Made by a program: the position numbers and the translations under genes. Positions 1-5,668 of a stretch of DNA of 7,565 bases are shown here, one piece after another. The DNA is from XYD1-FULL-39-28 sp964539855 (lineage in GTDB: Bacteria; Patescibacteriota; Minisyncoccia; Minisyncoccales; Staskawiczbacteraceae): assembly GCA_964539855.1 (NCBI GenBank), contig CAZIJR010000027.1, forward strand, positions 1 to 7,565, given 5' to 3'. Every line of letters begins with the position of its first letter. Positions within the stretch are counted from its first letter, which is position 1. The notes beneath the pieces were generated by a model that was not told the origin of the DNA, did no database searches, and saw only the letters and a program-made list of their open reading frames with translations.

Positions 1-8
1 TATAAAAA

Positions 9-1118
9 ATGCCATGGAAAATGAGGATAGTTGCTCATCTGGATATGGATGCTTTTTTTGCTTCAGTGGAAGAAGTAGATAGTCCGCATTTCAAAGGCAT
101 GCCCATTGCTGTAGGGTCTGATCCCAGAAATGGGGAGGGCAGGGGTGTTATATCAACTGCAAATTACAAAGCAAGAGAATATGGGATACATTCTGCTTTA
201 CCGGTTTCAAAAGCTTGGGAATTATCTGAGAAAGCGGTGGCAGAGGGAAAACCCGAAGTTATATTTTTACCGGTTAACTTTGAAAGATATAAAGAAATAT
301 CAGGTAAAATTTTTCAAATTATAAAAAAGCATTCAACGCTCGTGGAGCCTGCTAGCATAGATGAATTTTATTTTTCTTTAGATTTTATTAAAAATTACAA
401 AAAAGCAGAACAAATTTGTAGAAAAATAAAAAAAGAAATAAAAGAAAAATTAAAAATTACTTGTTCTGTAGGTATAGGCCCAAATAAATTAATTGCTAAA
501 ATCGCAGCTGGAAGGGAAAAGCCAGATGGTCTGACTGTGGTAAAAGCAAAAGATGCAGAAAATTTTTTAGAGCCCCTAGACATAAGAGAAATCCCAGGCA
601 TTGGGCCTAAAACCGAATTTTTATTAAACAAGGAAAATGTTAAAATAGTTAAAGACCTTAAAAAGTTTTCAAAAGCTGAGCTGAAAAATTTGCTTGGCAA
701 ATGGGGGGAGGATTTATACAATAAAGTTAGGGGGATTGATGAGTCATTAATTATTGAGGACAGAGAGGTAAAATCTATTGGAGAACAAACAACTTTTCAG
801 CACGATACTCTAAATGCTGTATATATAGGAGATGTGGTTGAAAATCTTTGTAAAAGTGTTTTTAGGAGGTTCAAAGAGGGCGGATTTAAAAGCTTTAAAA
901 CAATTGCTATAACAGTGCGTTTTTCAGGATTTGAAACCAAAACATCGGCTAAAACATTAAAAAATCCTACAAACAAAGAAAAAGAGTTTAAACTGGAAGC
1001 GTTAAAACTTTTATTGCCGTATCTAGATAGAAGGAAAAATCCGCAAAAAAAATCTATTCGTCTTGTGGGTGTAAAAATAGAAAAATTTGATAAAAAAGAA
1101 TTAACGTTGGGTATATGA
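9..1118 (+). CDS. dinB: DNA polymerase IV (Y-family translesion polymerase)
   Basis: Error-prone Y-family polymerase that extends primers past lesions or stalled forks in the cytoplasm. In the 369-aa product the palm begins with DMDAFFASVE (12-21): D12 is the first metal ligand and F17 the steric-gate position. SIDE at 116-119 supplies D118/E119. CSVGIGPNKLIAKIA (152-166) is the conserved palm/fingers segment, REIPGIGPKT (193-202) the thumb helix-hairpin-helix, and KSIGEQTTF (255-263) opens the little finger. The C-terminus ELTLGI resembles the beta-clamp-binding tail QLVLGL of E. coli Pol IV. Length is normal for the family (about 350 aa). An in-frame stop at 3-5 limits the start to ATG 9 or ATG 21; ATG 9 follows the A-rich leader seen at other genes here, while ATG 21 gives the more family-like N-terminus MRIVAHLDMD. 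The stop overlaps the next start (ATGA). The family is secure; the exact start is not. Confidence 0.96.
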   Translation: MPWKMRIVAHLDMDAFFASVEEVDSPHFKGMPIAVGSDPRNGEGRGVISTANYKAREYGIHSALPVSKAWELSEKAVAEGKPEVIFLPVNFERYKEISGKIFQIIKKHSTLVEPASIDEFYFSLDFIKNYKKAEQICRKIKKEIKEKLKITCSVGIGPNKLIAKIAAGREKPDGLTVVKAKDAENFLEPLDIREIPGIGPKTEFLLNKENVKIVKDLKKFSKAELKNLLGKWGEDLYNKVRGIDESLIIEDREVKSIGEQTTFQHDTLNAVYIGDVVENLCKSVFRRFKEGGFKSFKTIAITVRFSGFETKTSAKTLKNPTNKEKEFKLEALKLLLPYLDRRKNPQKKSIRLVGVKIEKFDKKELTLGI

Positions 1119-1984
1119 AAAAAATATTACTTTTTCTACTACTATTAGTCAGCCTGGGAATAGCCTTTTACAATAGAGGGGATTTTATTCGCCTTTATAA
1201 TGATACAACCACTCAAATTCAAAATTTTGATGATACAGATCTTGGCTCTATATTAAATGAAGTGGGCAGACAAATATTAGCCCCAACTCCTTTAAATATC
1301 GGAGGAGTTGATAAAAATGTTGTTTTAGTAAAATCTAAAATAATTTTGGAGACAAATTTACAAAGGCAGAAAAATGGAGATATGCCCGCTTTAAAAGAAA
1401 ATACGTTTTTAGATCAGGCAGCTGCAGCTAAGGCCAGTGATATGTTTGACAGGCAATATTTTGAGCACAAATCTCCAACTGGCGTTGACCCAGGCAAACT
1501 GGTAAATAATTATGGGTATGACTATATTTTGGCAGGTGAAAATTTAATTCTAGGTAATTTTGCTTCAGAAAAAGAGGTTGTTCAAAATTGGATGGACAGT
1601 CTCGGACATAGGGAAAACATTTTGAACAATAGATATACGGAAATTGGCGTTGCTATAATAAAAGGCACATATAAAGGAGAGAGCGTTTGGATTGGTGTTC
1701 AGGAGTTTGGATTTCCTTTGTCTACTTGTGATCAGCCAGATTCAAATCTGATGAGTCAAATTGATTTTGAAAAGGCGCACTTAGATTCAATTTCTATACA
1801 GCTTGACGAAAAAAAGAAGCAATTCCAAAATACAGATCCAAAATCGCCAGCTTACAACCAAATGGCAGATGATTATAATCAGCTCGTAATAAGTTATAAT
1901 TTATTAGCTGATCAGGTTAAATTAAAGATAGCCGACTATAATAGCCAAGTAAGTATTTTTAACGCCTGCGTCGTAGGCGATTGA
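1115..1984 (+). CDS. CAP/SCP-domain (YkwD-like) secreted or membrane-anchored protein
   Basis: 289-aa extracytoplasmic protein. Residues 1-19 are a lysine-led hydrophobic segment acting as signal peptide or anchor; there is no lipobox cysteine and no clear AxA cleavage site. After a linker (20-70) comes a CAP domain (about 72-200) with the hallmark residues: H118 in YFEHKSP, E142 in AGENL, H165 and E167 in GHRENIL, and the closing strand WIGVQEFG. Bacterial CAP proteins of this class are usually exported, and their biochemical role is mostly unknown. The rest (205-289) is predicted to be a two-helix coiled-coil hairpin turning at DPKSPAYN, with cysteines at 205 and 285 at its base and a Tyr-Asn pair every seven residues in the second helix. 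ATG 1115 overlaps the dinB stop by 4 bp, suggesting translational coupling. No Shine-Dalgarno sequence is visible. The domain call is firm; function is open. Confidence 0.9.
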   Translation: MKKILLFLLLLVSLGIAFYNRGDFIRLYNDTTTQIQNFDDTDLGSILNEVGRQILAPTPLNIGGVDKNVVLVKSKIILETNLQRQKNGDMPALKENTFLDQAAAAKASDMFDRQYFEHKSPTGVDPGKLVNNYGYDYILAGENLILGNFASEKEVVQNWMDSLGHRENILNNRYTEIGVAIIKGTYKGESVWIGVQEFGFPLSTCDQPDSNLMSQIDFEKAHLDSISIQLDEKKKQFQNTDPKSPAYNQMADDYNQLVISYNLLADQVKLKIADYNSQVSIFNACVVGD

Positions 1985-1986
1985 GT

Positions 1987-2463
1987 ATGAAGATTGCGAT
2001 TGTATCAGATACACATAATAATTGGGTGAATTTTAAAAAAGCAATTGATTGGATAAAAAAAGAGAATATCCAGTTGATTTTACATTGCGGAGACATTTCA
2101 AACCAACAAACAATTGACGACGCAAAAAAATATTTTGGCAAGGAAATTAGGTTTGTTAAAGGAAATGCAGATTATGATTTGTATGATACACCAGATAGTG
2201 ATGAGTTTAAGGTGGGTAATAAAAAAATTGGATTTGTGCACTTTCCGACAGAAGCCAAAAAAATGGTGCAGTCTGGCAGGTATGATTTGGTTTTCTACGG
2301 TCACACACACAGGCCTTGGGATGAGAAGATTGAGGTATCTGATGGCGGGTCGTGCCATATGATAAACCCGGGTGAATTGGCTGGTCATTTTTATAAACCT
2401 ACTTTTGCGGTCTATAATGCAGAAACTGGAGAATTGGAATTAAAAATTTTGGAAAAGCTGTAA
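1987..2463 (+). CDS. YfcE/MJ0936-type metallophosphoesterase
   Basis: 158-aa calcineurin-like phosphoesterase, probably a dinuclear-metal phosphodiesterase with an unknown natural substrate; characterised family members hydrolyse artificial phosphodiesters. All metal-binding motifs are present: SDTH (D8, H10), HCGD (D36), KGNAD (N60), H85 and GHTH (H106, H108), followed by INPGE at 126-130. The length matches the single-domain family. H85 is followed by Phe-Pro (VHFP), where many relatives have His-Gly. There is no signal peptide, so it is cytoplasmic. I start at ATG 1987, giving the classic MKIAIVSDTHNN N-terminus; a TTG at 1981 overlapping the CAP stop would add only two residues. A weak AGGCG at 1975-1979 could act as an SD. 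The gene begins 2 bp after the CAP stop and ends 2 bp from the convergent helicase. It is likely cotranscribed with dinB, though no functional link is evident. Confidence 0.93.
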   Translation: MKIAIVSDTHNNWVNFKKAIDWIKKENIQLILHCGDISNQQTIDDAKKYFGKEIRFVKGNADYDLYDTPDSDEFKVGNKKIGFVHFPTEAKKMVQSGRYDLVFYGHTHRPWDEKIEVSDGGSCHMINPGELAGHFYKPTFAVYNAETGELELKILEKL

Positions 2464-2465
2464 AC

Positions 2466-3779
2466 TCAACCAACTAAATACTTTATAAACATTTTTTGAC
2501 GTTTTGCTATAGATGACGAGCCAATTTTTTTTATTTCAAGTGACGCTTGTTTAGATAGCTTTTTAAAATGTTTATCAATTTGAATGGCTTTTGGGTTTAC
2601 ACAAAAAGCCAGGTTATTTATTCCCATAAGCCGCAATCCTTTAAGAGATTTCAAACGCGACAAAGCCACGTATCCCATTCCTTCCAAAAAACATTTTGAA
2701 AGGTCTATCTCAGCTGAAGAGAGATTCATGCCCTGTGATTTGTGTACAGTAATGGCCCAAGCCAGCCTTAAAGGTATTTGTGAAATACCGGCTACAATTC
2801 GGTCTTCCTCTTCAACCGACCAGTCAGCATAAGTAACTGTTATTTTTTTATTGTTTTCTGTTTTTACAATAGGTAAGTCAGAGGCCGCAAATCCAATTAT
2901 TTTTCCTTGCGTTCCATTAACGTATCCTGCCTCAAAATTATTTTTTATAAACATTACTTCAGCTCCGTTTTTTAAAATTAGTTTTTCAGGAGCCAAACAA
3001 CTTTTTTTTAATATGTCTGCGACCAAAGGGTTTCCCTTGAAGCTCATCTGATAATAATATTCTTTGCCCTTAATTTTATTCAACTCAGCATGATTGATGC
3101 TGTCTACATCAACGTTATGTGTATAAAGCTTTGTCAAACCCATTTTTAAGTTTTTGGATTTTTTTTGATTCTCAAATAACAACTCCTTTGATTTCTCAGC
3201 CTTGTTATCGCGAATATGATTTAAAATTAGGTGTAGATTTTTATCTTTTGTTCTGTGTTGTTCATGTAGATAGCAAATTTTCATTTCCATTTTTTTCCAA
3301 ATATCAGATTCGTTAACAAATTCTATTTTTTTGCCATCTCTTTGAACGGGAGGAAGTTGAAAAAAGTCTCCGGAGCATACAATCTGTAACCCACCAAAGG
3401 GCCTAGGATTTCTTCGAGCAAATTGGCAAATTTTATTTACGGCCTCAAACTGAGAGGCTTTTATCATAGAAATTTCGTCAATAATCAAAACATGTGAATT
3501 TTTTATTTTTTTTCTTACATATCCTTTCTCACAAATTTTTTTGGCCTCTGTCTCATCTGCTTCTTCTCTGATTCCCAAGCCGGACCATGAGTGTAAAGTA
3601 GTCCCTCCCATATGAGTGGCTGCAATGCCGGTGCTGGCGGTTATAGAAACCGCCACGTGGTTTTTTCTCAGATATTTAATATATTCATTTAATAAAAAAG
3701 TTTTTCCGCTTCCCGGCGGACCTGTTAAAAATGTGTTGTATCCTGATTTTAAAATATTCAACGCTTCTTTTTGTTTCAT
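2466..3779 (-). CDS. PIF1-like SF1B DNA helicase
   Basis: 437-aa superfamily 1B helicase of the PIF1/RecD2 type, expected to move 5'-3' on single-stranded DNA and unwind or remodel structures such as G-quadruplexes, R-loops or stalled forks. Motifs in order: Walker A GPPGSGKT (20-27); the PIF1-type Ia block ITASTGIAATHMGGTTLHSW (46-65); Walker B LIIDEIS (98-104); motif III GDFFQLPPV (137-145); EQHRTK (173-178) with the motif IV arginine; NGAEVMFIKN (271-280) and NGTQGKI (288-294) of the 2B/SH3-like region; TVHKSQGMNL (344-353); and GYVALSRLKSLKGL (369-382), motif VI. A basic tail of about 55 residues follows. It is the minimal helicase core, without an added nuclease or HRDC domain. The start lies 12 nt inside a predicted TSS, after an extended -10 box; no SD is visible. 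It is transcribed alone, convergent with the phosphoesterase. The helicase class is certain; the in vivo role is inferred. Confidence 0.95.
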   Translation of the reverse strand: MKQKEALNILKSGYNTFLTGPPGSGKTFLLNEYIKYLRKNHVAVSITASTGIAATHMGGTTLHSWSGLGIREEADETEAKKICEKGYVRKKIKNSHVLIIDEISMIKASQFEAVNKICQFARRNPRPFGGLQIVCSGDFFQLPPVQRDGKKIEFVNESDIWKKMEMKICYLHEQHRTKDKNLHLILNHIRDNKAEKSKELLFENQKKSKNLKMGLTKLYTHNVDVDSINHAELNKIKGKEYYYQMSFKGNPLVADILKKSCLAPEKLILKNGAEVMFIKNNFEAGYVNGTQGKIIGFAASDLPIVKTENNKKITVTYADWSVEEEDRIVAGISQIPLRLAWAITVHKSQGMNLSSAEIDLSKCFLEGMGYVALSRLKSLKGLRLMGINNLAFCVNPKAIQIDKHFKKLSKQASLEIKKIGSSSIAKRQKMFIKYLVG

Positions 3780-3798
3780 AAAATTTAAACGCTAAACT

Positions 3799-3826
3799 AT
3801 TATATCATTTTTAAATTTTTAACCAA
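3799..3826 (-). promoter_or_regulatory. Predicted sigma70-type promoter of the PIF1-like helicase gene
   Basis: Read on the minus strand, positions 3807-3799 give TGATATAAT, a consensus extended -10 element (TGnTATAAT). A weak -35-like TTGGTT lies at 3826-3821 with a 16-bp spacer. Transcription would start near 3792, leaving a leader of about a dozen nucleotides before the ATG at 3779. An extended -10 can compensate for a poor -35. This rests on sequence match only. Confidence 0.6.
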
Positions 3827-3859
3827 AAGGAGCTGTAGCCAGGTGCCAGTTAAAAATTT
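3813..3859. repeat. 11-bp perfect inverted repeat in the divergent intergenic region
   Basis: AAATTTTTAAC (3813-3823) is the exact reverse complement of GTTAAAAATTT (3849-3859), with a 25-bp and visibly more GC-rich interval between them. The left arm touches the helicase -35 region and the right arm lies just upstream of the promoter for the 3929 gene. It could be an operator for a dimeric regulator serving both directions, or a chance product of AT-rich sequence. A smaller GCCA/TGGC inverted pair (3845-3848 and 3859-3862) overlaps the right arm. Confidence 0.35.
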
Positions 3860-3870
3860 GGCGGTGGATA

Positions 3871-3900
3871 TTGTTTTTTAAATTAAAAAAAAGGTATAAT
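3871..3900 (+). promoter_or_regulatory. Predicted sigma70-type promoter of the 3929-5616 gene cluster
   Basis: A perfect -10 box, TATAAT, occupies 3895-3900. TTGTTT at 3871-3876 is a fair -35 with an 18-bp spacer. The spacer carries a perfect 8-bp AT palindrome (3874-3881 against 3883-3890, one central base), which may simply reflect its T-run/A-run make-up. Transcription would begin near 3907, about 20 nt before the ATG at 3929. Confidence 0.6.
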
Positions 3901-3917
3901 GGGGACAGATTGTTAAA

Positions 3918-3928
3918 TATAAAAAGAT
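3918..3928 (+). promoter_or_regulatory. A-rich pre-start element TATAAAAA before the 3929 gene
   Basis: TATAAAAA (3918-3925) stands 3 nt before ATG 3929, with no SD nearby. The same 8-mer precedes the starts at 9, 5212 and 7099. Here a better -10 box lies further upstream, so this copy probably lies in the mRNA leader, where an A-rich unstructured stretch could aid SD-independent initiation (inference). Confidence 0.35.
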
Positions 3929-4402
3929 ATGAAAAATAAAAGTGGTTCTAAAATAAAAATATGGGTTACCACGGGATTCGCTTCGATTTTTCTTATTCTT
4001 ATGGCATTGAGTTTTTCAGGTACATTTGATTTTACCAAGGTTTCTTCTAGTGCCATAGGTTTTTTGGCTGAAGGCGCACACACGGGCTTAGACAGGGCCC
4101 CGGCAACACAGATGGCTTTTGATAACTATGCGCAAAAAGACAGCCAGTTTGCGCAAAATAATCAGCAAAATAATATTCAAGGTGCGCAGGCAGAGAGTGG
4201 TGAAGCTCTTGCTATGGGCCAAATTCCCAGGGTACTTTTTGACATATCAGCCCAGCCTATTTTCCAAAAGCAAAATAGCACGGGCATTATTTTAATTTTA
4301 GTCTCCTTGGCGGTAATTTGTTTTGCTTTGATATATTATATGCGGAAAAATTATATTAAAAGAAAACTCCAAAGAATTAAAAAAAATACCAGGGGTAATT
4401 AG
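3929..4402 (+). CDS. Small two-TM membrane protein of unknown function
   Basis: 157 aa; I do not recognise a family. What can be seen: a basic N-terminus (KNKSGSKIK, 2-10), a first hydrophobic segment (about 11-31), an 80-odd-residue middle region with a Gln/Asn/Ala-rich low-complexity stretch (about 67-91), a second hydrophobic segment (about 119-138), and a very basic tail (139-155, many Lys/Arg). The positive-inside rule predicts both ends in the cytoplasm and the middle loop outside. The first segment could instead be a signal peptide, giving a type I membrane protein. It is the first gene after a good promoter and is separated from the next gene by one base, so the two membrane proteins are probably made together. 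The short basic cytoplasmic tail could contact a partner or nucleic acid, but that is speculation. Confidence 0.8.
   Translation: MKNKSGSKIKIWVTTGFASIFLILMALSFSGTFDFTKVSSSAIGFLAEGAHTGLDRAPATQMAFDNYAQKDSQFAQNNQQNNIQGAQAESGEALAMGQIPRVLFDISAQPIFQKQNSTGIILILVSLAVICFALIYYMRKNYIKRKLQRIKKNTRGN
4391..4396 (+). promoter_or_regulatory. SD-like AGGGGT before the 4404 gene
   Basis: AGGGGT ends 7 nt before ATG 4404, inside the last codons of the preceding gene. It is the best Shine-Dalgarno candidate in the window; most other genes here have none. With a one-base gap between genes it would support coupled translation. The match to AGGAGG is partial. Confidence 0.4.
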
Positions 4403-4403
4403 T

Positions 4404-5192
4404 ATGGATTTAAAGATAATCAAAACTTTATTTTTTTTACCGCTTGTTATGTTTTTTTTAGTGTGTGCGGGTTTTGTTTTGGCGGAATCAGGAGGAATAA
4501 CAAGTTCATATGAGGGTACAGGTAATAAAATTGCACCTGGAGAGATTTTACCTATTTCAATAAAATTGGTTAATTTTGGTTCACAAAAAAGAATAGACGT
4601 ACTTGTAAGCTACAAGATTCTAAACGCTGACAAGCAGGAAGTTTATTCTGAGAGCGAAACAGTGGCAGTGGAAACCACAGCTAGTTTTATAAAGCGGATT
4701 CAGTTGCCTCCCGTGGTAAAACAAGGTCAGTATGCACTTTTAAGCGCGTTGAGCTATCCTTATCAGGAAGACCCAGCGGTGTCGGAGTTATCATTTACGG
4801 TAGAAAATAAAGTTGTTGGCTTTTTTGTGAGTGATTTGATAATTTATTTCTTGTCGTTTATTTTGATAATTGTAGCCCTGTCATTTTTTATTTTTAATTT
4901 TACCGGCTGGAAGCAAAAACATAGCGTTGCATTCCATGATTACAGCGACAAACCTAAAGAACAAATGATTTATTATGACATTTTAAGCGATGTTTTGAGT
5001 CAAATGCGCCTTAGGATAGGCGACAGTGCTTTGGAGATAGCTAAAGACATTCCTAATTTAGAGATCAATGATAAAAATGGTTTGATTGTTAATATAGAAA
5101 AAGACCCGGCCAAAATTATTGCCTTGCTAATTGCCAGATACGAAAAAATGTCCGGTCAGCATATCAGTTTTAGCATCCACCATAGGAAATAA
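4404..5192 (+). CDS. Single-pass membrane protein with extracellular beta-domain and cytoplasmic domain, unknown family
   Basis: 262 aa. Residues 1-27 form a signal peptide ending in VLA, a plausible signal peptidase I site before E28. Residues 30-135 look like an Ig-like or CARDB-type beta sandwich: alternating hydrophobic strands, IAPGEILPISIKLVNFG (43-59), then a QGQYALLSALSYPY strand (107-120) and a final SFTV (130-133). This is a fold guess from pattern. A long hydrophobic segment (about 138-167) crosses the membrane. The cytoplasmic part (168-262) is predicted mixed helix/strand, including SALEIAKDIPNLEINDKNG (208-226) and a helix around DPAKIIALLIARYEKMSG (234-251). It has no kinase H-box, ATP-binding, GGDEF or HAMP motif. 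The layout suits a sensor or an envelope-linked scaffold, and a stand-alone receiver follows 19 bp downstream. The coding call is confident; function is unknown. Confidence 0.82.
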   Translation: MDLKIIKTLFFLPLVMFFLVCAGFVLAESGGITSSYEGTGNKIAPGEILPISIKLVNFGSQKRIDVLVSYKILNADKQEVYSESETVAVETTASFIKRIQLPPVVKQGQYALLSALSYPYQEDPAVSELSFTVENKVVGFFVSDLIIYFLSFILIIVALSFFIFNFTGWKQKHSVAFHDYSDKPKEQMIYYDILSDVLSQMRLRIGDSALEIAKDIPNLEINDKNGLIVNIEKDPAKIIALLIARYEKMSGQHISFSIHHRK

Positions 5193-5202
5193 TTTAAATG
5201 AA

Positions 5203-5211
5203 TATAAAAAT
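5203..5211 (+). promoter_or_regulatory. A-rich pre-start element TATAAAAA before the response-regulator gene
   Basis: TATAAAAA (5203-5210) lies one base before ATG 5212, in a 19-bp intergenic gap with no SD. It matches the element before the starts at 9, 3929 and 7099. It could be a translation-start context, or a -10-like box giving a nearly leaderless transcript; no -35 partner is convincing. Confidence 0.35.
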
Positions 5212-5616
5212 ATGAAAAAAAATAAAAATAAAATTTTAGTGGTTGATGACGACGCTAGCCTAAGGGAAATTTATTCAACCGCCCTACGTACGATGGGAGG
5301 GTATGAAGTTTTTGAAGCGGTCAATGGGGCAGAAGGTCTTATGAAGGCCGAAAAAGAAGTTCCTGATTTGATTCTACTGGATATTTTAATGCCTGTTATG
5401 GACGGCCTTACTATGTTGGAAAGATTGAGAGAATCTGAAGATGAACGCCTAAAAAAAATGCCGGTGCTTTTGCTGACCAACCTGAGTGCTAATCAGGAAG
5501 AAACCATAAAAAGGGTGGCGCAAACTCAGCCACTTTATTATATGGTTAAGGCAAGTTTTACTGTAAAGGATATAGTTGCCAAGGTAAAAGAATTTTTGCC
5601 GGTTGCATATAAATAG
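5212..5616 (+). CDS. Stand-alone CheY-like response-regulator receiver
   Basis: 134-aa single receiver domain with no output domain, expected to be phosphorylated on aspartate and to act by protein-protein contact. The canonical residues fall almost at CheY numbering: acidic pocket D12/D13 in ILVVDDD, phospho-acceptor D57 in LILLDILMP, T89 in LLLTN, and K113 in MVKAS. DGLTMLERLR (64-73) is the usual helix after the acidic loop. I chose ATG 5212 because the receiver fold begins at once (KNKILVVDD). An in-frame ATG at 5131 would add 27 residues read from inside the upstream gene in another frame, which is unlikely. A five-codon ORF (5198-5215) ends in an ATGA overlap with this start. The gene follows two membrane proteins and ends one base before the secDF -35 box. 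No cognate kinase lies in the window, so its partner is unknown. Confidence 0.93.
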   Translation: MKKNKNKILVVDDDASLREIYSTALRTMGGYEVFEAVNGAEGLMKAEKEVPDLILLDILMPVMDGLTMLERLRESEDERLKKMPVLLLTNLSANQEETIKRVAQTQPLYYMVKASFTVKDIVAKVKEFLPVAYK

Positions 5617-5626
5617 TTGACTATTT
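5611..5626. repeat. Palindrome over the secDF -35 box
   Basis: AAATAGTTGACTATTT consists of perfect 7-bp arms (5611-5617 and 5620-5626) around a 2-bp centre. The whole TTGACT -35 box (5617-5622) lies within it, so a dimeric repressor bound here would block RNA polymerase. No DNA-binding regulator is encoded in the window; the neighbouring receiver has no DNA-binding domain. It is a candidate operator only. Confidence 0.4.
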
Positions 5627-5645
5627 GAGAAATAAAACATATAAT
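5617..5645 (+). promoter_or_regulatory. Strong predicted sigma70 promoter for secDF
   Basis: TTGACT (5617-5622, 5 of 6 consensus) and TATAAT (5640-5645, 6 of 6) are separated by the ideal 17 bp. The -35 starts directly after the receiver stop codon. Transcription would start near 5652, leaving a leader of about 17 nt with no SD before ATG 5669. This is the best promoter in the window and suggests secDF is expressed independently of the upstream cluster, though readthrough remains possible because no terminator is visible. Confidence 0.75.
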
Positions 5646-5654
5646 AGTTTTATT
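5631..5654. repeat. Inverted repeat flanking the secDF -10 box
   Basis: AATAAAAC (5631-5638) and GTTTTATT (5647-5654) are perfect 8-bp reverse complements separated by 8 bp. The interval contains the TATAAT box, and the right arm reaches the predicted transcription start. It may be a second operator half of the promoter or a chance AT-rich palindrome. As RNA it would be a very weak stem and does not look like a terminator. Confidence 0.35.
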
Positions 5655-5668
5655 ACTTTAATTTACTC

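Noticed and set aside
395..721. 108-aa minus-strand open frame
   Set aside because: It is antisense to conserved dinB sequence, with no motif or start context.
1116..1118. Possible TGA recoding as in Gracilibacteria/Absconditabacteria
   Set aside because: TGA ends dinB, the CAP gene and the helicase at natural family ends, and TGA does not interrupt any conserved domain.
1981..1986. TTG start for the phosphoesterase
   Set aside because: It adds only two residues before the typical MKIAIVSDTH start; ATG 1987 is the better choice, although the TTG overlap with the CAP stop could work.
2098..2388. Open frames on both strands inside the phosphoesterase gene
   Set aside because: They overlap conserved metal-binding motifs in the true frame and have no independent support.
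3849..3890. Possible intrinsic terminator or small RNA in the divergent region
   Set aside because: The stems are short and AT-rich, and the run of T's is part of the promoter spacer rather than following a GC hairpin.
5131..5211. 27-residue N-terminal extension of the response regulator from ATG 5131
   Set aside because: It overlaps the end of the 4404 gene in another frame and has no receiver-like sequence; the fold starts right after ATG 5212.
5198..5215. Five-codon ORF (MNIKI) ending in an ATGA overlap with the receiver start
   Set aside because: It could couple translation, but so short an ORF in AT-rich sequence is expected by chance.
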